Positions 1-12,600 of a DNA stretch of 64,000 nt are shown one piece after another. A model generated the notes under the pieces. The model was not told the DNA's origin. It was given only the letters and a program-made list of their open reading frames with translations, and ran no database searches. This DNA is from Aspidapion aeneum (lineage: Eukaryota; Arthropoda; Insecta; Coleoptera; Brentidae), in contig OY755047.1 in NCBI GenBank assembly GCA_963576565.1, positions 24,311,171 to 24,375,170 on the forward strand, written 5' to 3'. The position numbers were made by a program, and so were the translations under genes. Within the stretch, counting starts at the first letter, position 1, and each line of letters begins with the position of its first letter.

Positions 1-861
1 TTTGTTTTACAAAGTATCCGATTTTCGACACTTTTGTAGGGTACTCTGAAGGAAGTTGAATAAAAAACAATAAGTAAAGAAATTAATAATGATAAAAACC
101 CAAAAACCGCATTTTTTTATTTATAGGAATATTATTTAATATACTTTGCGTGTCACTGTCCGTTTTTAAAAATCAAGCTTTTCAAAAGTACCCTTTTTTA
201 AAGACATTTTGCTCGAAAACTTAAATGTCGAATAACATATTTGCCAAGAACTTTTTTTTCCAATTAATTTTTTTTTCAAATATTTGTTTTTCGAAAATAA
301 AAATGTCGAATACATTTGTTTCGAAATCAAATTACTTCTTTACGACAGCTTTCCTGTCCTCTTTTTGAGAGTGTTATCCCAATCTTGGTCAATTGATCGC
401 AAACGTATTATTATCTGTCCAGACACACCTATAATCTTTTCCTCTAAAAAAATTTTTCCATGGGGCAGGTTCTTCTTTGCGATCAATTTACGACCTTCCA
501 AAAGGAGGCTAGGAAAACTATCTAAAAGAAAAAAATTTTAAAAGTGTTTTCAAAAAAATTATTTAAAAAAATATATTTAAAAAAAAATTTTGAAAAAAAT
601 ATCTTTCGAAATTTAGGTTTTTCAACTTTCTGTGTTTTCAAAAAGTGTGTTTTCCAAAAATTGTCATTTTTCATACTTGTTATTAATTAATTAATTTCAA
701 TACATGTTATTAATTTTGTTTCTATTTATGTCTTTAGTTTTTTATATTTTAGTTTATTTCTTAAGTTAAATTATTTTAACTAACAAAAAATAAGTTTTAA
801 TATATCGCGTGCGCAAATGTTTTGAATGATCGCTGAATTTTAAACGAACAGAAGAATGTGT
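1..861. other. AT-rich stretch, no gene recognised
   Basis: Very AT-rich with many poly-A and poly-T runs. The 85-codon open frame at 284-541 has no recognisable family, codon bias or splice context, so I treat it as chance. Confidence 0.5.
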
Positions 862-901
862 AGCAAGCACACGCGAACGAATTCGTTCGGTCGTGCTTGC
901 T
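862..901. repeat. 40-bp near-perfect palindrome
   Basis: The outer 9 bases at each end (AGCAAGCAC and GTGCTTGCT) are reverse complements. The central 14 bases around GAATTC are also self-complementary. Only the two 4-base spacers (ACGC and GGTC) fail to pair. It ends 13 bp before an ATG. Confidence 0.8.
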
Positions 902-913
902 ATAATAAAAAAG

Positions 914-1084
914 ATGAATTACCTGTCAACATCGTCTTCTTCCTTTGAAGATGAGTCTGAGTTGCTAACAAATACAAGACGCCAATCTTCACCTTCTGGT
1001 AGCAAAAAATCGAAGAAATCAGCGTCTGGAGTTCTGCGCCAGCCTAACAAAAAAAAAATAAAGTACTTTACTGAATTTCTCTGA
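914..1084 (+). CDS. short Ser-rich open frame, possibly a transposon fragment
   Basis: An ATG at 914 opens a 56-codon frame. It starts with a Ser-rich, acidic stretch (SSSFEDESELL), continues with a basic region (SGSKKSKKS) and ends at a TGA after KKKIKYFTEFL. I recognise no family. The Ser-rich then Lys-rich start resembles N-termini of some transposon proteins, but no downstream catalytic domain is present. It could be an isolated exon, a relic or chance. The palindrome directly upstream is the only reason to single it out. Confidence 0.2.
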   Translation: MNYLSTSSSSFEDESELLTNTRRQSSPSGSKKSKKSASGVLRQPNKKKIKYFTEFL

Positions 1085-1224
1085 AGGCGAAAGAAAACTA
1101 AATAATATAAAAGTATTTAAAATACACATATGCAAAAAATCTATACATAGGGGGTATTAAGGCAGTAAAAGCGTCGTATCTCAAAAATAATAGTAGCCTC
1201 TTTGACTATTGCAATTCTAGACCC

Positions 1225-1750
1225 GCTCGTAATAAGGATAATAAACAATGTTTTTTTTAAACCGACAAGCATTTTCCGTACAATTTCTGAACGGAAAATG
1301 TCACTTTACAGGCAGGTCCTTTTAAAAAACTTTCCGATCTTTAAAAAAGGCTGAAAAGGAACCAAAATACTGGGAAAATTAGTTTTGCAATCCTTCTTTT
1401 AGTCAAGTTTTTCATAACTTCTGTTTTTTTATCGGTTTTACGTTTGTATTAAAAAATAATCTAAAATATAAAAATTAAGCCCAATTCGCAAAATAGCCAA
1501 ATATAACGTAACCTGTTGGTTTCCTGATAGTTCTAAATATATTATATTTCTAGCAAATATCTTACTCTTTACATGTGGAATATGTTTTTTTAAAAATGAA
1601 TATTTATGTTGAGTGTGTTGGGTTTTATGTCGGCTATAAATCAAAAACGTAGATTACGCGATCGGAAACAGACTTTACAGGTCTGATAGGTTTACAGGAT
1701 TAGTCGACCTTTAAAATTTACGTTTCCGGTCTACTAACGTAAATACCAAT
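1225..1750. repeat. dispersed repeat, second copy near 60.1-61.1 kb
   Basis: Shares several words in the same order with 60130-61130, including CACTTTACAGGCAGGT, a CCTG(T/G)TGGTTT(C/T)CTGA block, and GACCGGAAAC / CTAGTAACGTAA-type ends. The copy here is uninterrupted; the other is split by a later insertion. No protein is encoded. Confidence 0.55.
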
Positions 1751-1971
1751 TTTTTTCAACTTAGGAAGGACACAACAGTAAAAAAGTTAATACAATAGTA
1801 TCCAAAAATTTCTAAATTAAAACGCTTGAAAACAAAGTATCAGAAAACTCTAGGAAACACCAGGTTTATATGGCCATATTATTTATTTTAATTATTACTG
1901 GCCCTTTTGCCACAAAAGTAAACTCTTTTCGTAGTATGATTTTAATTATTATTTTTGTGTAAGTTGGTATA

Positions 1972-2350
1972 GAAGGTATATTTGTGAAAAAAAGCTGCAT
2001 ATAGGGTATATTTTTTTATATTTGAGACGGTGGTACTACAAAAACTGAAGGAAATATCAAACAAAAACTAATTTTTCGAAGAGTAGCCCACATTTTGTTT
2101 TAAAGTGACACGTGTCAAATACAGTTTTAAACTGAGGTGCCGCTTAAATCCATCAAAATTAATTTAATTTTTCCTAAATCAGGGAATTCATTTTTTTTCT
2201 TAACTTTGACAGCCGCCATCTTGGATTCTGAAGCCGGGAAATCGGGGATCCTCTAATAAACATTTAGCTTTGGATGTTAGGTACCACCATGTCAAAAATA
2301 AAAAGATATATACCCTTTTTGCAGCTTTTTCTTAAAATACCCTACAAATT
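1972..2350. repeat. terminal-inverted-repeat element, non-coding
   Basis: Bases 1985-2036 (AAAAGCTGC, then AGGGTATAT, ending GGTGGTAC) read as the reverse complement of about 2280-2333 with scattered mismatches. The span is about 380 bp without an open frame, so this looks like a MITE. Confidence 0.55.
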
Positions 2351-3387
2351 TACTTAATTTTATTAATTAATTCCTGTATAACAGTATAAAATAAATTGCA
2401 GTTTTCTTTATTTTAAAAATTGAATTAAACGAAAACTAATGATCAGAAAACTTTAAAAGTTAAAAATCCTTATCCCCTAGACTGGTAAGATGAATGTACT
2501 AAAAATCATTAAAATCGGAAAGATGGTCGGCCAAACCTCTATATTTTTTTTTGCGATTTCATACGACTGCAAAAAATGCTAGAGGAGTAGGGACTTTTTT
2601 AACCCCAGATTTGGATTAAGGGTAGAAAAAAATACATATGAATATTTATGTGAAATATCCGTCACTGTCAATCAAAAACATGAGTTTATCAACTCGTCGG
2701 AAATTATCTACGCCATATGTTTCTTTCTCACCTGGTGACGTCATTACAAATGCGTATAATTTAGACTATATCATTATGGCTTTTGACATTTTATTCTTGT
2801 GTGGTTGTGAAATAGGGCAAAAGGTAAATTCAGAAAGCCGCAAAAAAATTAAAAATGTGAATTAGGTATTACTTTGCTTAGATTTTCATATAAAAATCAC
2901 AAATTTTGAGTGACGACTTTTTGATCTGTCTGTGTTACTGTCGGAATTATAAGGTTTCTAAAAACGGCTATAACCGGTATTTATTCTGAAGTTACTAAAA
3001 GAATATGGAAAAAATATATATATGGGTATTGCCAATAAAAAAATAAATACTAATATATGCATTTCTATCTTTCGAAGTTTCTAAAATAAATGAAAAAAGT
3101 AAAGCTACTTTTAGTCATCTGAGATAAAAATGGTGTTAAGCTTAGTTATATTACTAATATAATAACACTAAGCTGATCCAACATGCATATGCAAAAACTA
3201 AATTATTTGTAAATTTCCGTATTTAATATAAGTTTTAGAAATAACTTTAAAAATGTGTTCTGAATTCGGTTTATGAGTTTTTTTTAAATTAGTATCTTGA
3301 GATTATAAAATTAATTAAAAATCCAAATACCAATTTAAGAGTTTTATATCAATATGCATTTTTCGGATAATTATTTTATAAAATAAA
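2351..3387. other. no feature recognised
   Basis: AT-rich sequence. The 75-codon frame at 2638-2865 matches nothing I know and has no splice context. Confidence 0.4.
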
Positions 3388-3836
3388 TACCTTCCTAGCT
3401 AGCCTATTAGCACACTTTAAGTAAAGTCTTTGTAAACATCTCAGAAACTAACGCTCTTAGAAGGTTTTTGGTTATAACACAAATTGTTAAGCAAAATGTA
3501 GTCTACTATATTCCGAAAACCGCCGCATATTAATGCAATTTTTTAATTGTCAAAAAACTGTCATTGGCATTAATGGATTTTGACCAAAATCTAATCAGCT
3601 CGCTAGAGTATCGAACAGTATTTTACCTCAAATATTTTATAAAAGTCAGTTCAGCGGCTTAGGAGCTATCCTGTTACAGACAGAAATAATATACACACAC
3701 CTACACACACACACATAGACATCACGACGATATTGATAAAATACTTCAAATAACATATTTTCGGCGTTATCCCAAAAAAAAAATTTCTTTGAAAATAATA
3801 TCTTCTCTAGCCACTGCTACGCAGGCTAGGAAGGTA
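3388..3836. repeat. TACCTTCCTAGC-family element, full copy
   Basis: Begins TACCTTCCTAGC and ends GCTAGGAAGGTA, a 12-bp perfect terminal inverted repeat. The interior has a conserved block (GTTACAGACAGAAATAATA, a CA-rich tract, then ACGACGATAT). The same interior occurs at 50612-50969 and, inverted, at 60494-60880. About 450 bp and non-coding, so a non-autonomous DNA element or similar. Confidence 0.7.
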
Positions 3837-4553
3837 AAAATTTATTATTTTATGAAAAATACAAAAAATATGGCTTTCTTACGCTCATGCAAGAATAAAA
3901 CCATTTTTAAAAAACTAAACATCTTAAACATGCAAAAAAATCATGCAAAGTTCAGATAAACTATTTTTAAATTACCACATACCTTTGGTTACTGTCCAAA
4001 AATACCCCTTTACCACTGGCATTTTCTGTATCAAAAAATTAGTACCTACACCAAAATCACTGTTTCATATCATTAAAATAAAAATATATAACTTTTTTAA
4101 TTAAGTCTTAAAAAATAGAAAATTAAGTCTATAAACCACATTGTATACATGTAAGGGAATAGTGTAGTGAGTAAATTATAAAAAATATTTTTAAGAAACT
4201 TAATACAAATATTTTGTTTTTTGCTAAGAAAAGATTGTTCACCTTTACCGCATAATGTAATGTAAAATTGTACGAAAAGGTAGACATTACAATTATTGTG
4301 TAGGCAGACACATACATATATCTACTAGTATTCTTAAGGTACTATACGGATAACCTGCATATGTAAAGTCATTGGTGACAAGTAAGAGCTCTCAATATTT
4401 TTACGGTCAATTGCCATCAGAAATAATTGTGAAACCAGCGGGTGATTATTCCATCTCTTTAACTAAAGATTTTTACAATAAAATTCTAATATAAATTAAT
4501 TTAAGAATCCCCATAACTACCTAAAATCTAACACCAGTATTTACTAAGACCTT

Positions 4554-4960
4554 AACACCAGTATTTACTAAAGGATCTACAGTGCTAAGTGCTACAATCC
4601 TAGGTTTAAAAGTCTACATTTTGGTTGAAGGTTTAACTTATTTTTCCCGTGAGTGCAATAGTTTTTAATATTTATATAAATTGTTCATAAATACCTTGCG
4701 ATATGGGTCATCTTTTTTCATTGTAAAATAGACATTATTTCCACACAAAGGTTATAAATAAATAAAAAGAATAAAATATTTTGGTTTAAAAATGGTAGCC
4801 ATATTTAAACCTCCAAACGTCACTAGGAAATGTCGAATAAAAACGGTCTTAGTCAGTGTCAGCTGTCCGCTATATTTTACATTACCGAACCAAAATCTAG
4901 CCTTGTCGACCTAGAATAGTAGCACTTAGCACTGTAGACCCTTTAGTAAATAATGGTGTT
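4554..4960. repeat. 407-bp element with 42-bp inverted termini
   Basis: Bases 4554-4595 and 4919-4960 are inverted copies, starting AACACCAGTATTTACTAAAG and with 2-3 mismatches. Part of the left end is also repeated directly just upstream at about 4530-4549. No coding potential; MITE-like. Confidence 0.7.
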
Positions 4961-5860
4961 CTTCAAGGAAACCAAATATTAAATGCAAAATGGTTAGTAA
5001 TACAATAGTGACATAACGTAACGCATGTCTTTTATTTAGTCCCCAATAAAGTCTAGGAACTACGGTGAAAAAACCGGATTACCTATATGTATTATCTGAT
5101 CAAGTAAAAACAATTCGCAAGTATTTTAAAAACACCATGTCTTATACTACACAAGAGAAAATGAGGAGCAGATTTTCTATATGCATTGTGTCAATGTTTT
5201 CACATTTTTAACCAAAGATGCCATCGCAAACTACATACATAGTGCAACAATATTATGCCACAGAAGACGTATATAGGTATAATCCTTGAATGATTTTTTA
5301 TCCATATTTAGGTATATTATGAACTTTTCGGTTAATTTCTTGTCAAACGCATAGCAATTGTTTTTTATTTACCAAAATTACAAAAATGGACAAAATGCAT
5401 CAAGAAAGTCGGCTCCTCAAATATAGTCCTCTGACTACACATAGAGAGTTCCACTACCATATACGTGGTGTTTAAATTCAATTTCTTAATTCAAATATCA
5501 TGCACGAGTGCGCAAGATAAAGTATATGATTTAAGTGTGCAAGAGAAAGCCAACCGCGTGCATCCAATTAAACGAGACTGGCTATCCTTGTCATTTACTT
5601 TCGCAGTGTATACTTTATCTCGAACTCTTGCAATTCCTCGAAAAAAAATTAAATATGTACACGTGGTATACAAAGCGACACATTAACTTTTATAAGGAAA
5701 GATGGGGCCTCTTGACAATATTTCCCTCATAATACGGTACACCATATATGGGTGCCACGTTTCCTGGTGACGAAAGGCTTAAGATAGAGATGTTGTAGCT
5801 CTCCAACTCTTTTTAAAATATTGTATATCGCAGTAGCTCTAAAAACTGGAAACGTAAAGT
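4961..5860. other. no feature recognised
   Basis: Short overlapping open frames on both strands at 5465-5732 cover the same bases and match no family. Nothing else is visible. Confidence 0.4.
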
Positions 5861-5867
5861 ACACGGC

Positions 5868-6650
5868 ATGGGCATACAACTTAACGACCGATTTACCATA
5901 TACACACTACAGTTTGCTGACGACCAAGTAATTTTAGCTAATGATAAAGAAGACATGGAGTATATGATTAGAAAGTTAACGGAAGCATACCAAAAGTGTG
6001 GGTTAACAGTGAACGTGGACAAGACACAGTACTTATGTATTGGAAACGAATCAAGTGAGCTAGAACTAAACAATGGACAAACAATATATCCATGCAATAA
6101 GTATGTATACTTGGGTGTCACATTTGATAAGACAGGAACAGACTGCAAAGAACTGGAAAAAAGAATAGTAAAAGCAAAAAATGTTATTGGTTGTCTTTAC
6201 TGTATTTTATGGAGCAGAGGGATAAAAAAAAATGTAAAAATTTAACATATATCAAACAATGGTGAAAAACACGCTGTTGCATGGAATAGAGACTTGTCGC
6301 GTAACAGAAAAATACAAAGCAAAAATGGAGAGTATCGAAATGGATGCAATAAGAAGATCAATAAGAATATCTAGAACAGATCATAAGAAATGAGATCATA
6401 AAAGAAAGAAAGATAATTGAGGGAAGCATAACAGATGACATCACTAAAAGAAAACTGATATGGTACGGACATGTACAACGGATGAACGACGCAAGACTAC
6501 CAAAGCAGGTCCTAGAATGGCAGCAGTCAATCCAAAGATCAATGAGTGAAAAAACCTGACAGAAGATTATTGTCAGGATCGAAGGAGGTGGAGAATAGGC
6601 GTCGGATAACGTAGAAAAACGTTATAAACCGACCTAGTAGTACTTTTATT
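5868..6650 (+). mobile_element. RTE-type non-LTR retrotransposon, 3' fragment
   Basis: The first 125 codons encode the palm of a reverse transcriptase: LQFADDQVILA carries the FADD catalytic box, followed by NVDKTQYLCIG and a YLGV motif. After a stop near 6243 the C-terminal part continues in broken frames (NTLLHGIETCRV, then a LIWYGHVQRMN stretch). A hairpin-containing 3' end (CTGACAGAAGATTATTGTCAG) and a short TAG-type tail follow. The same 3' end appears inverted at 8266, 27180 and 57338. This copy is 5'-truncated and frameshifted, hence dead. Confidence 0.8.
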
Positions 6651-7096
6651 GATCCTGAACTTAAGGTACCCTCAACAAAAATCAAAATATTTTTTTTAGA
6701 TAACATCATAAAGCCTTATGAAAGTGAAAGGGAACTAGAATTTTTTAGTAGTGTATCAGATTTTATATATTTAATGTGTATATGAGTAGACCATATTCAA
6801 TTGGTAAATATATGTACAGGTATTAAATTTAAAGATTTAAGGAAGGTGAACTAATATGGTATTACATGGGTATCCTTTACCCACCAGATTCGGTTTCGCC
6901 CCCAATTCAAATTTTGCACAACAAAAACTATAAGATAAGTTACAGAGTTGCCAAAGCATCGTAAGTCACTTCCATAGATATTAAACTAAAAGATAAATCC
7001 ACTAAGTTGGTGCTTTTAATTGTACGCAACGTATCTCTTTTCTTGATAATTACAGTAGACGCTTTCAATAAAGTTGGAAGTTGGTGCTGTGGAACC

Positions 7097-7126
7097 ACGG
7101 TGGTTAGAATAGACCGGTGTTCGGAT

Positions 7127-7172
<46 letters not shown>

Positions 7173-7727
7173 GAATTTTCACGTAACTTGTGGGCCAGCT
7201 GATTTTTGTAAAGAAAAGTTAGATATGATATGAACAACTAATATTTTTTGAACTTTTTGAAAACTAAGGCAATTTTCCTACTATTTTTTAGTATATTCTT
7301 ATTAAATAATATTTTTCAGACTTACCAGTCGTTATTTTTTTTTAGCCCGCTTCATTTCTCTTTACACAAAAATTTGAATTCGAAGAAAATAATGTCTTGG
7401 TTTCAGCTTCAAAAATAATCCGCTGACCTACACCTTTGTTTACTTCCCAAGTCCTCGGTTTACCTTAAATAATACTAAACGATCACATTCAGTTTGACTT
7501 GTATCTTAAGTTTTGTGTAATAAAAAATAAACCGGGCTAAAAAAAAATAACGACAATACGTCTAGAAAATTATATTTTATAAAGATGTACTAGAAGACGG
7601 TAGGAAAATTGCCTTAGTTTTTGTTCCGTTGTTCATATCATATCTAACTTTGTTTACAAAAATCAGCTGGAACACCAGTGACGTGAAAAATTCGACATAT
7701 CCGAACACCGGTCTATTATATCCACCG
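7097..7727. repeat. foldback element with ~200-250-bp arms and a TA microsatellite
   Basis: The left arm (about 7097-7350) and right arm (about 7530-7727) are inverted copies sharing ATAGACCGGTGTTCGGAT, TGTCGAATTTT.CACGT, CAGCTGATTTTTGTAAA and GGCAATTTTCCTAC. The left arm has expanded a (TA)n run of about 20 units at 7129-7168, which explains its greater length. No open frame. A foldback or MITE-class element. Confidence 0.75.
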
Positions 7728-7741
7728 TGCTGTGGAACAAC

Positions 7742-8265
7742 GTTCACAATTTTTTAATTGCTAGGACATGATCTCTAAAAGTTATTGGGCTATGAGGTTT
7801 GTTGGGTGCAATTTGCTCCAACATAGGCGCCGATTACGTGTGTTCGGGTGTACCTATACGAACCAAATCAGTTATTAATATTTTTATTTTTTGGTTTTTT
7901 TATAATATACCTACCAAAGAAAAAAAATCTGATCCTATTAAACTAAACAAAAAAAAATATTTGCTTTACACCACTAAATACGAAAAAAAAAATAATTCGA
8001 TTTTTTGTAGTTAAAACTGGGTAAACCTTTGGCTCTAGACTATAGAACCATATGATGAGATATCCGCGCTCAGATATATTATGAGGTAAATTTGGCAACC
8101 TTACCACCACCGCAATTCCTACTAAATTTAAAATTAGCATGGTACCTTATTCTTAATATTGCAGTTTTCGCGGGGTTCACCCACTCAACCTTTTTATACA
8201 TAAGTAGGAGTCCAATCAAAATAAAAATAAATTGGGACCTCGCAAGGTATTTTGTTTTTCTTTTA
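7742..8265. other. no feature recognised
   Basis: AT-rich sequence with short opposing open frames and no recognisable family or repeat structure. Confidence 0.4.
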
Positions 8266-8805
8266 AGTGAAGGTGATGATTTCTCCACCTCCTTCGATCC
8301 TGACAATCATCTTCTGTCAGGTTTTTTTGACTCATTAATCTTTGGATTGACTGTTGCCACTCCAGTTTCGGACGCCCTTTTTTCCTAAGACCTATTGGTT
8401 GCCATTCTAGGACCTACTTTGGTAATCTTTCTTCGTTCATCTGTTGTACATGGCCGTACCATATTAGTTGTCTTTTAGTGATTTCATCCGTTATGCTTTC
8501 CTCGATTCCCATTCTTTCTTTTATGATCTGATTTCTTATATGATCTGTTCTAAATATTCTCATTGATCTTCTTATTGCATCTATTTCGACACTTTCCATT
8601 TTTGTTTTGTTTTTTTCTGTTACGCGACAAGTCTCTATTCCATACAACAGTGTGTTTTTCACCATTTTTTCATTTATGTTAAATTTCACATTATTTTTTA
8701 TCTCTGTGCTCCATAAAATACAGTTAGGACAACCATTAACCTTTTTTGCTTTTACTATTCTGTTTTCCAGTTCTTTACACTCTGTTCACAGTCAATTAAA
8801 GATTA
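8266..8805 (-). mobile_element. RTE-type retrotransposon, 3' fragment, inverted
   Basis: The minus-strand frame 8689-8414 encodes MVKNTLLYGIETCRV, then AIRRSMRIFRTDHIRNQ and LIWYGHVQQMNEERLPK. This is the C-terminal region after the polymerase of the same RTE family as 5868-6650. The 3'-UTR hairpin lies at about 8290-8325. It is 5'-truncated and has no catalytic domain. Confidence 0.75.
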
Positions 8806-9613
8806 AAGGATGATGGAATAATCTTAAACTGACGGTTAGACATTTTATCCTTGTTCGTTTTTTTTTTAATAAAAGTGCACCTCCACTTCAAGCAACTATT
8901 CCAATAGCAGCTACCCTAAGAGGTCGCCGTCGAAAATAAACAGTGACACTCTGTCAAATATCTTTAATTGAGATCAGTGGCTGAATACGATGCTTTACCA
9001 TGAACTTAGTTTAATGCGTCATTTCCTCAAGTCTGCGCAAGTTTGATAAGCTTTCTATTTAATTTTCTATTTCTGTCAAGCAACCACCTAAGGCCTGGTC
9101 AGTAGTTTAACTTCTATTTCCCTCTTTCTCTAATAGAAAGAGATAGAGATACAATTTATATCTCCATCTTTTTCTATTGGAGACAGGAAGAAATAGAACT
9201 GAGCGGCAAGCAAGGAGTGAAACTGTGGACCAAGCATAAAGATGGCTCGCAGATTATATGATAGTTTCTACACAAGTTGTATAAGTAAAATCTAGATTGC
9301 TGCGCTCTCTGTCGATCAAAAGATGAAGATGCACCCACAAATAGTTACGAAACGCAAAATGATGAAAACTTTTGAAACACTTTCAGTTTACATGGATATT
9401 AACCTCTGAAAGCCCTAATTGCTAATATTTTTTCGAGTTCTCAAAAATTTAACGGCATTTCCATCAAAAATTTTTGAAAATAGTTAGTAAAGTCTAAAAC
9501 ATCGGACTTGGCAAAAACCTTCCATAGAGCATTATAAAGTTTGTAATAGATTTTTTGTTAAATATTTTTGCGAATATTGTGTAAAAAAAGAGCATTCTAA
9601 ATTTTCTACTTAC
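8806..9613. other. probable downstream intron of the minus-strand gene
   Basis: No coding signal found. An imperfect inverted repeat lies at about 9095-9205, with arms rich in TTCTATTTCCC and GAAATAGAA. If the gene continues after its 9614 donor, this is intron. Confidence 0.35.
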
Positions 9614-12600
9614 CCGCATCAACTGCTGGTATCTTTCTCATATTCTCCTGCCGTCTTCGTCTAACTGTCATCTTTCTAAAAACTGTACCGCTAGCAAGAT
9701 CTGCATCTAAGGGCAGTTCTCTGTCACCGGAGGTTGTGTCATCCGACTTGTTGTGCTAAAACAAGCAAAAAAGGTTACAAAAATAAATGTTAAATATTAG
9801 CACCTAGATCCAATGCGAAAGTCTTCCAGGCGGAGGTTTACGCTATACTGGCGGTAACAATAACAAGGGAGGAAGAAATTAGGAACAGGACAGCGCCTCT
9901 GCATCTGTTCAGACAGTCAAGCTGCGCTGAAAGCACTGTGCAAACCAACCATGTCGGCGGGTTAGGTGCAGGAGTGCGCGGGTGCACTTCAGGAGTTGGC
10001 CGGAATAAGAGAGGTGGAACTCGTATGGCTCCCAGGAAACGAGAAAGCGGACGAACTCGCCAGGGTTGGATCCCGGCAGAAATGCGTCGGGCCAGATCCT
10101 TTTCTGGGGTTCACAAGAGGACAAATAAAGTCGGCCCTAACAGAATGCACCCAGAAAGAGATTCAAAAGGAATGGACCAACACAGAGGAAACGCAAGACA
10201 GACGAAGGAGTATATGACAGGATACAGCAAGTCCATTAGGGACTGGCTGCTCCGTAGAACATGAAGAGAGGTGGGAGCCATAGTGAAAATCCTCACCGAA
10301 CTTTGCGTCCTACAAGGACACCTGGCGAAGATGAGAGTGAAGGATGCCGCGACGTGCGAGCGATGTTGGGCGAAGGACGAGACCTTGGCGCATTTCCTCT
10401 CATCATGTGAAACATATAAGGGGGCAAGAAGGGAGGTATTCGAAGAGGAAGCCCTTGAGACGAAGGACCTTCTCAATCTGAGGTGGCCCGATATTCTGGC
10501 CTATGTACAGATTCTGTAGCGAAGGAAGGATACAGTAGGGGGGATGCGGGGGGTTGGCGAAAAGGGCGCTTCATGTTTCTAGTCGCTAGGCCTAGAGCCT
10601 ACCCCATACTACTACTAATACTGAATCTAAATTTCCGGAAAGGCAAGTCCTTACAAATGGCGATACTTTTGATCGCTCGTCGGAAAACGGGTGAAAGTCA
10701 AGGGTCGCAAGTCAATTATAAACTGGTACTTTTAAGTAGACACATGGTGCGTACAATTTACTTCGACGAGACTTGGACTTTGAAAAGTATATTCCAAGTT
10801 AAGTCCCACGTAATGAGTAGCCGGCTTTTATGCCAGAAAATCTGCAATCAATACCAACGTTGCGAGATAATATTTAAGCAAAAACAGTTTAAATTTCTTT
10901 TGAGTTACGAATGGCTTAAACTACAGAAATATTTAAGCTTTTATTGAATTAAGTTTTGTTTTGTCTGTTTTGTGCAGTTAGGCATACCTACGCAGCAAAC
11001 TGAAATTTTACGCTGCAGAAAATCTTTTAAAACAGAGAAAATGCCTCGGAAAATGCCCTTAGAAATTCTAAAATTATATTTTTCGCAAAACGTAAGTATG
11101 CATGCTTTTAGCAGCATGTAACAGAATGTGTGCAATAACAATTTCGCGTTGCAAAATGATTTTCTTAATGGATTGATAGTAAAGAAAGTGTGTCATATTT
11201 CGTATACTTCCCAGCAGCAAAACGGCCACTGCGAATCGTACCCTGTCTTTATTTTTCAGGACCTACCTGATCCTCCGATACATCGTCTCCTCCATCCTCT
11301 GGTAGTGACCTTGATCCGACCTGCATTCTTTTGTTTCTAGGTTTACTCTGTGACAAAGATCTGCTTCTCATCAGGAAGTCTGATGGTTTTTGGTTGTGTT
11401 CAAAGCTGACTCCGGATTTAGGACTGGAACCGTCATTGGAACTGTCAAAACTGACATGTCGATCGGAAAGTTTTTCCTGCCCAGAAGGCTCATCATCGGA
11501 ACAGGACTGACGTAGTGGGGAGTTTTCTGTAATAAAAGAAAACAGGCGTTTAAAAATATTTAGATACAATGTTATCAATAATCAAATGATCCAAATATAA
11601 ATTAAATACAATACGGCATACAATAGGAAGATAACAGGCCAGACTCTAAACCTATAAAGATAGTTGTAAAAAATAACATAGTTAACAAGATAAAAAAAAT
11701 ATATCACGTAACACTAACACAAATACATAATAAAAACTACAGGAGTATTTTGACAACAATAACATTCCAACATTCACACTGCCGCTGCTAAACTTCCTAC
11801 CCGATCGCTCTTCTCGGCTCCTCCTCTTTAATAATTATAAGACTTCTTTTTCTTGCTGATCATTTTCTTTCTATTACAAAATTTTTACTATATTGAACTC
11901 CTATATTCATTCTAGAAGATCGTTTGGAAATATCAGGGCTGGTATGTGAGACAGAATTAGAGTTCTCTATGCCAAACAGATGGTCCCAAAAGCTCATTTT
12001 ACTACATATTTAATTCAAGCAAGGTTACATTTTTGTTTCACAAAACTACAGTTAATGTAGCTAGAAGAATCAGATCCATCTTTGAAAAGCAGACCACATT
12101 AAAAGTTTCTAGTTTCTTTGCGAATCAGGATACATTGAGTTTGTATCTTTCATTCAAGTAAGGTTATGAGTTAGCTGTACAGATTTATGTATTTACTGTA
12201 GCTAGGAGTATGCATTAATGCTGCTGCCAAAAAGTGCAGAGTCTAGAAGATTTTCTGAATTTATTTAGAAATAAGGAAAAGTTTCTAATCCGTTGATTGA
12301 CTTGATGTCTCTCTGTCTTTTAAATATTGGGTAGCTGCTGCTATAAAGAAATGAGCCAAAGAAATCATCTCAGTAGGTCTGGATCTCTTTGGGAATCAAG
12401 ATGTTTTTCATTTAAGTTTGTTCTAGAAGTCTATACTTAATTTACACGGAGGATGCATCAAACACAATCCGGAATTGGGAGAATTCTAGACTTGGTGGTG
12501 GTGCTCCATATCGTATTATAAATGATACTTGTAAGATTTTAGATTTTTTAAAGCTCTCCTTATTTAGTTATTAAAAGAACACAAGGAACAAAAACAAAGT

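Noticed and set aside
11249..11266. Stop codon TAA directly after the exon at 11267-11526, which also forms AATAAA
   Set aside because: A GTAGGT donor precedes it, and an exon in matching phase exists at 9755-9614, so the gene most likely continues; an alternative short end remains possible.
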